Shown here: positions 6,468 through 10,024 of the stretch, one piece after another
Layout of the letters: every line of letters starts with the position of its first letter
Numbering within the stretch: position 1 is the first letter of the stretch
Assembly (NCBI GenBank): GCA_013151115.1
Contig: JAADIW010000022.1
Coordinates: 1 to 10,024, forward strand
DNA from: Caldisericota bacterium
GTDB lineage: Bacteria > Bipolaricaulota > Bipolaricaulia > Bipolaricaulales > Bipolaricaulaceae
Direction: 5' to 3'
DNA length: 10,024 nt
The notes under the pieces: model-generated
Databases searched by the model: none
Told to the model about the DNA's origin: nothing
What the model saw: only the letters and a program-made list of their open reading frames with translations
Translations under genes and position numbers: made by a program

Positions 6468-7493
6468 TCAACTGCGAATCGTGCTCTCGCGCACGATCAG
6501 CTGCGTCGGGAAGGTCTTGTGTAACCGCTCCGAGCCCGTGTCCCCCTCAAGCCGCAGGAGCAGGATCCGCCCCGCCTCCTTCCCCATCTCGTAGATCGGT
6601 TGCCGCACCGTGGTGAGCGGGGGATCGAAGAAGTGGGCGTAGGGGATATCGTCGAAGCCGATGACCGAGACCTCGTGACCCACGCGTATCCCGGCCTCCT
6701 TGAACGCGGTGATCGCCCCCATGGCGGCGAGGTCGCTGGCGGCGAACACCGCGGACGGCGCCTTTCCCCGGGCCAGAAAGCCCCTCACGGTCTCGTAACC
6801 GCTCTCGAACGAGAAGTCCCCGTACACGATGAGCCCTTCGTCCACCTCGCGCCTCAGCGCCCGGAACGCCGCCCGGTAGCCCTTCTCCCGCGCTAGGGAG
6901 GCGGTGTGCTCCCGGGGGCCGTTGATGAAGAGGATCTCCCCGTGGCCGAGGCGCAGGAGGTACTCCGTAGCCACCCGCGCGCCACCCGCGTTGTCCACGT
7001 CCACGTAGTCCACTCGGGGAAACCCGATGGGGCGCCCCACCGTCACCACCGGGATACCGGCCCGCAGGAAATACCGGAGCCGCTTATCGTTCCGACGCAC
7101 GCCCAGTACCACCACCCCGTCCACCACGCCCCCCTCGGCCATGGAACGGCATGAGGTCTCGTACCGGTCCTCCGATTCCGCCGTGGCCACGATCAAGCGA
7201 AATCCCCGTTCGTCCAGGATGGCGCTGATACCGCGGAGGAACTCGATGAAGAAGAGGTGGGACGAGAGCCGCTCGGCCGTGTGGGCCACGATCAGGCCGA
7301 TGCTGCTCGTGCGCTTGAGGCTCAGGCCCCGGGCCACGAGGTTCGGCGTGTAGGAATAGAGCCTGATTACCTCCTCCACTTTCCGGCGCGTCTCCGGGCT
7401 CACCCCGCCCCGGTTGTTGAGCACGCGGGAGACCGTGGCCTTGGAGACGCCGGCGAGGCGCGCGATCTCCTGGATCGTCATCTTGCGTTTCAT
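6468..7493 (-). CDS. LacI/GalR-family transcriptional repressor
   Basis: This 341-residue regulator has standard family length. The N-terminal helix-turn-helix is MTIQEIARLAGVSKATVSRVLNN (5-27), with recognition helix SKATVSRV. The hinge helix YTPNLVARGLSL (48-59) has the conserved leucine (L57) expected to insert into the central CG of the operator. The remaining residues (about 63-335) form the periplasmic-binding-protein-like sugar-sensing domain, with FDDIPYAHFFDPPLTTVRQP typical of its C-terminal half. It probably represses the binding-protein/permease operon and the divergent mutase-phosphorylase fusion, and its own gene, through the two matched operators. The effector is unknown; an imported disaccharide, glucose or a sugar phosphate are candidates. 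ATG 7493 has no Shine-Dalgarno and lies 8 bases after a TATAAT, so the mRNA may be almost leaderless. M5 is an alternative start, also without a good ribosome site. Confidence 0.95.
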   Translation of the reverse strand: MKRKMTIQEIARLAGVSKATVSRVLNNRGGVSPETRRKVEEVIRLYSYTPNLVARGLSLKRTSSIGLIVAHTAERLSSHLFFIEFLRGISAILDERGFRLIVATAESEDRYETSCRSMAEGGVVDGVVVLGVRRNDKRLRYFLRAGIPVVTVGRPIGFPRVDYVDVDNAGGARVATEYLLRLGHGEILFINGPREHTASLAREKGYRAAFRALRREVDEGLIVYGDFSFESGYETVRGFLARGKAPSAVFAASDLAAMGAITAFKEAGIRVGHEVSVIGFDDIPYAHFFDPPLTTVRQPIYEMGKEAGRILLLRLEGDTGSERLHKTFPTQLIVRESTIRS

Positions 7494-7509
7494 TTCCCGG
7501 TATTATAAC
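7483..7509 (+). promoter_or_regulatory. Weak candidate promoter for the mutase-phosphorylase fusion gene
   Basis: TTGCGT (7483-7488) and TATAAC (7504-7509) are separated by 15 bases, shorter than the optimum. They lie partly inside the start of the repressor gene on the other strand. The predicted start, near 7516, falls at the edge of operator O2. The -10 shares its TATA core with the repressor's -10 on the opposite strand. TAACTT at 17-base spacing is a poorer alternative. Confidence 0.45.
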
Positions 7510-7530
7510 TTTGCTTGAAACCGGTTACAG
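7502..7530 (-). promoter_or_regulatory. Promoter of the repressor gene, with overlapping operator
   Basis: TATAAT (-10) is at 7507-7502 on the - strand. The base at 17-base spacing upstream begins a weak -35, CTGTAA (7530-7525, three of six matches). Operator O2 covers the -35 and spacer, which suggests autorepression. The -10 ends only 8 bases before ATG 7493. Confidence 0.55.
7515..7530. promoter_or_regulatory. LacI-family operator O2 in the divergent promoter region
   Basis: TTGAAACCGGTTACAG is a near-palindrome sharing 14 of 16 positions with O1, including the whole AAACCGGTT core. It lies between the repressor gene and the fusion gene. It overlaps the repressor's -35 and spacer and the predicted start of the + strand transcript, so one site could control both directions. 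Confidence 0.85.
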
Positions 7531-7531
7531 C

Positions 7532-7538
7532 AAGGAGG
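7532..7538 (+). promoter_or_regulatory. Ribosome binding site of the fusion gene
   Basis: AAGGAGG lies 7 bases before ATG 7546, an optimal spacing. It supports the start and indicates strong translation. Confidence 0.85.
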
Positions 7539-7545
7539 GGAGAGG

Positions 7546-10024
7546 ATGGAACTCGGGGCCGTGATCTTCGATCTGGATGGGGTCATCGTGGATACCGCCG
7601 AGCACCACTATCGCGCGTGGAAACGCCTCGCCGAGGAGCTGGGGATCCCCTGTCCCAGGGAGCGCAAGGACCAGGTACGGGGCATCTCCCGCCTCGAGGC
7701 CCTCAGGATCGTCCTGGGGGACGAATGGTCCCGGTACGAGGGCCGCGCCCGGGAGCTGGCCGACCGCAAGGACGCGTACTACCGGGAGCTCATCGAGGGC
7801 CTGGGGCCGGGGGACCTCCTGCCAGGGGCGTTGGAACTCATCCGCGACCTCAAGCGCCACGGGGTCAAGGTGGCGGTGGCTACCGTGTCCCGTAATGGGC
7901 GAACGGTGCTCACGCGTCTGGGAATCCTGGGCGAATTCGATGCGGTCGTGGACGGACACTCGGGGGCCCGGAGCAAGCCGGCCCCGGACCTCTTCCTCTA
8001 CGCGGCCCGGGACCTCCACGTCCCCCCCTCCCGGTGCCTGGTGGTGGAGGACGCCCCCGCCGGGATCGCCGCGGCCGAGATCGCCGGCATGGCGAGCCTC
8101 GCCCTGGGGGAGGCCAGCCTTTTCGCCGCCCTCAGGCCGGACCTCATCCTCCCGGACCTCCGAGGGCTGGATTACTCCCGGTTGCGGGAGCTCCTGGACG
8201 GGGCCGCGGCGGCGCGCGCGTCCTGGACCGTGGGCGAACGCGACCTCACCGCCCTCTCCTCCGGGGCCAAGGAGGCGATCTTCTCCGTGGGAAACGGCTA
8301 CCTCGGCGCCCGGGGAACGGCCGAGGAACGGATCCCGGGGGAGTGCCGGGCCACCTTGATCAACGGGCTCTACGACGGGGTCCCCCTCTTCTTCACCGAG
8401 CTCGCCCCCGTGCCGGACTGGACGTGGGCCGAGCTCCGCCTGGGCGGCGTGCGCGTCTCCCCCGCCGGGGGGGACGCCGGCGGGCGGGTTCTGGACCTGC
8501 GGGACGGTATCCTGCGACGACATGTGCGCTGGCGGCATCCGGACGGCGGCGCGGTGGAGGTCCGGACGATGCGGTTCGCCTCCATGGCGGAGCCCCACCT
8601 CGCCGTGCAGGTCTATGCCGTCACCTCGCTGGACTTCGCGGGGGAGGCGGAGCTCGTGTTCCGGCTCGACGGGGCCCCCGTGGCCCCCGGCCTCCCCCCC
8701 TTCCCCGAGGTGGGACTCGCACACTGGGAGCCCCTCGCGTGGGGCACAAGGGACGGGGCCCTCTACGTCCGCCTCCGCACCCGCCGTTCGGGGGTCGAGC
8801 TCGCCGCCGCCACCTGCGTCCTCCCGTTCGGGCTCCCCGAGGGGGCGATCGAGGTGCGGATGCAGGAGGGGATCCAGCCGGCGATCTCCCTCCGCGCCCG
8901 CCTCTCCCCGGGGGAGACGCTGTTTGGGATCCGCTTCTACGCCGTCGCCACGTCCGCGGAGGCCCCCGATCCCGCCTCGCTGTGCGCGAAGGTGCTCGCG
9001 GCGGCCCGGGAGCGGGGCCTGCCCGGCATCCTCGAGGACCATCGCCGTGCCTGGGCCGCGCTATGGGAGGATTGCGACCTCGTGATCGAGGGCGACGAGG
9101 AGCTCCAGCGGGCGGTGCGGTTCAACCTCTACCACCTCCTCATCTCCGCCCCCCACCACGCCGAGGGCCTCAGCATCCCCGCCAAGGGACTCACCGGCTT
9201 CGGGTACCGTGGGCACGTGTTCTGGGACACCGAGATCTTCATGCTCCCCTTCTTCGTCCACACCGCGCCCGCGCTGGCGCGGCGGATCCTCATGTACCGC
9301 TACCGCACCCTCCCCGGGGCCCGGGAGAACGCGCGGAAGCGCGGGTACCGGGGGGCCATGTATGCGTGGGAGTCGGCGGACGATGGGACCGAGGTCACGC
9401 CGCGGTGGATCCCCGCCCCCGACGGGTCCCCGGTCCCCATCAGGTGTGGGGAGCTCGAGCACCACATCACCGCGGACGTGGCCTACGCAGTGTGGCAGTA
9501 CTGGCGGGCCAGCGGCGACGACGCGTTCATGAGGGATCACGGGGCCGAGATCCTCTTCGAGACCGCGCGGTTCTGGGCCAGTCGGGCGGAGCCGGGCGCG
9601 GACGGGCTCTACCACATCACTGGCGTGATGGGGCCGGACGAGTACCACGAGGAGGTCGACGACAACGCCTTCACCAACCTGATGGCCAAGTGGAACCTGG
9701 AGGCCGCGCGGGAGGCGTGGGCGTGGCTCGAGCGGGAGCATCCCGCGCGCCTTGCCGAGCTCTCCGCCCGGATCGGGCTCTCCGCGGACGAGGTGGACGG
9801 GTGGGGTGAGATCGCCGGCAGGATCGCGGTCCCCCGGGACGAAGGGACCGGGCTGGTCGAGCAGTTCCGGGGCTACTTCTCCCTGGAGGACGTGGACCTG
9901 GGGGCCCTGGATCCCCGGGGAGCGTCAGTGCGGGACATCCTCGGGCCCGAGAGGACCAACCGCTCCCAGGTCATCAAGCAACCCGACGTCCTCATGCTCA
10001 TCTACCTCCTCCGGGATCGGGTCC
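7546..10024 (+). CDS. Fused beta-phosphoglucomutase / GH65 disaccharide phosphorylase (3' end outside window)
   Basis: One uninterrupted frame gives 826 residues and runs off the window. Residues 1-218 are a HAD-superfamily beta-phosphoglucomutase: FDLDGVIVDTAEHHYRAW (8-25; nucleophile D9, acid/base D11), GISR (46-49), motif II ATVSRN (112-117; T113 where the Lactococcus enzyme has serine), SKPAPD with K144, and VVEDAPAG with E168/D169. After an alanine-rich stretch (220-225), GH65 begins at SWTVGERDL (226). It shows FSVGNGYLGARG (246-257), GHVFWDTE (556-563, D561), ESADDGTE (609-616), HITADVAYAVWQYW (640-653), GPDEYH with the expected general acid E699, and IKQPDV (810-815). The C-terminal part is missing. 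GH65 phosphorylases cleave alpha-linked disaccharides with phosphate to beta-glucose 1-phosphate plus glucose; the mutase then makes glucose 6-phosphate. No Shine-Dalgarno and start pair occurs at the junction, so a single polypeptide is likely. Disaccharide specificity is unresolved. Confidence 0.94.
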   Translation, partial: MELGAVIFDLDGVIVDTAEHHYRAWKRLAEELGIPCPRERKDQVRGISRLEALRIVLGDEWSRYEGRARELADRKDAYYRELIEGLGPGDLLPGALELIRDLKRHGVKVAVATVSRNGRTVLTRLGILGEFDAVVDGHSGARSKPAPDLFLYAARDLHVPPSRCLVVEDAPAGIAAAEIAGMASLALGEASLFAALRPDLILPDLRGLDYSRLRELLDGAAAARASWTVGERDLTALSSGAKEAIFSVGNGYLGARGTAEERIPGECRATLINGLYDGVPLFFTELAPVPDWTWAELRLGGVRVSPAGGDAGGRVLDLRDGILRRHVRWRHPDGGAVEVRTMRFASMAEPHLAVQVYAVTSLDFAGEAELVFRLDGAPVAPGLPPFPEVGLAHWEPLAWGTRDGALYVRLRTRRSGVELAAATCVLPFGLPEGAIEVRMQEGIQPAISLRARLSPGETLFGIRFYAVATSAEAPDPASLCAKVLAAARERGLPGILEDHRRAWAALWEDCDLVIEGDEELQRAVRFNLYHLLISAPHHAEGLSIPAKGLTGFGYRGHVFWDTEIFMLPFFVHTAPALARRILMYRYRTLPGARENARKRGYRGAMYAWESADDGTEVTPRWIPAPDGSPVPIRCGELEHHITADVAYAVWQYWRASGDDAFMRDHGAEILFETARFWASRAEPGADGLYHITGVMGPDEYHEEVDDNAFTNLMAKWNLEAAREAWAWLEREHPARLAELSARIGLSADEVDGWGEIAGRIAVPRDEGTGLVEQFRGYFSLEDVDLGALDPRGASVRDILGPERTNRSQVIKQPDVLMLIYLLRDRV

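Noticed and set aside
7525..9042. Long - strand frame (505 codons) opposite the fusion gene
   Set aside because: It is antisense to well-conserved mutase and GH65 motifs and has a low-complexity G/E/P/R composition.
8034..9809. 591-codon + strand frame inside the fusion gene
   Set aside because: It is frame-shifted against the GH65 coding frame, with an Arg/Pro/Gly-rich translation and no family motif.
1..10024. tRNA/rRNA genes, CRISPR arrays, insertion sequences
   Set aside because: No direct-repeat array, transposase-like protein or cloverleaf was seen on reading both strands.

Overview
This window comes from a GC-rich bacterium (about two thirds G+C by eye). The genes are closely packed and there is no sign of plasmid, phage or insertion-sequence DNA. 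The sugar-binding protein has a signal peptide with a signal-peptidase-I type site (V-A-A before residue 23) and no lipobox cysteine. That suggests a soluble periplasmic protein, so probably a diderm. A deep-branching or thermophilic lineage is possible, but nothing in the window fixes the taxonomy.

Left part (1-3285, all + strand): the C-terminal end of a TolB/PD40-type beta-propeller protein, then ribF (riboflavin kinase/FAD synthetase) 28 bases later, then thrS (threonyl-tRNA synthetase, 637 aa) behind a good ribosome binding site. These look like ordinary housekeeping genes, although RibF has diverged at two conserved motifs.

Right part (3314-10024): a sugar uptake and phosphorolysis locus. 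On the - strand, in transcription order, are a LacI-family repressor, a family-1 solute-binding protein and two MalF/MalG-type permeases that overlap by one base. No ATPase gene is seen. Divergently, on the + strand, one long open reading frame runs off the window. It encodes a beta-phosphoglucomutase of the HAD superfamily fused by a short alanine-rich linker to a glycoside hydrolase family 65 phosphorylase.

Inferred pathway: an alpha-linked glucose disaccharide (maltose, trehalose, kojibiose or nigerose type) enters through the ABC transporter. The GH65 domain splits it with phosphate into beta-glucose 1-phosphate plus glucose. The fused mutase domain converts beta-glucose 1-phosphate to glucose 6-phosphate. 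The LacI-type repressor probably controls both arms. A perfect 16-bp operator palindrome covers the start point of a near-consensus promoter for the binding-protein operon, and a 14/16 match lies in the 52-bp divergent region between the repressor and the fusion gene.

The items most worth a second look are the mutase-phosphorylase fusion, the matched operator pair with overlapping divergent -10 boxes and a probably near-leaderless repressor mRNA, and a perfect 14-bp GNRA-capped hairpin (overlapping a G-quadruplex motif) inside the first codons of the first permease gene. No stretch over 300 bases lacks a gene.
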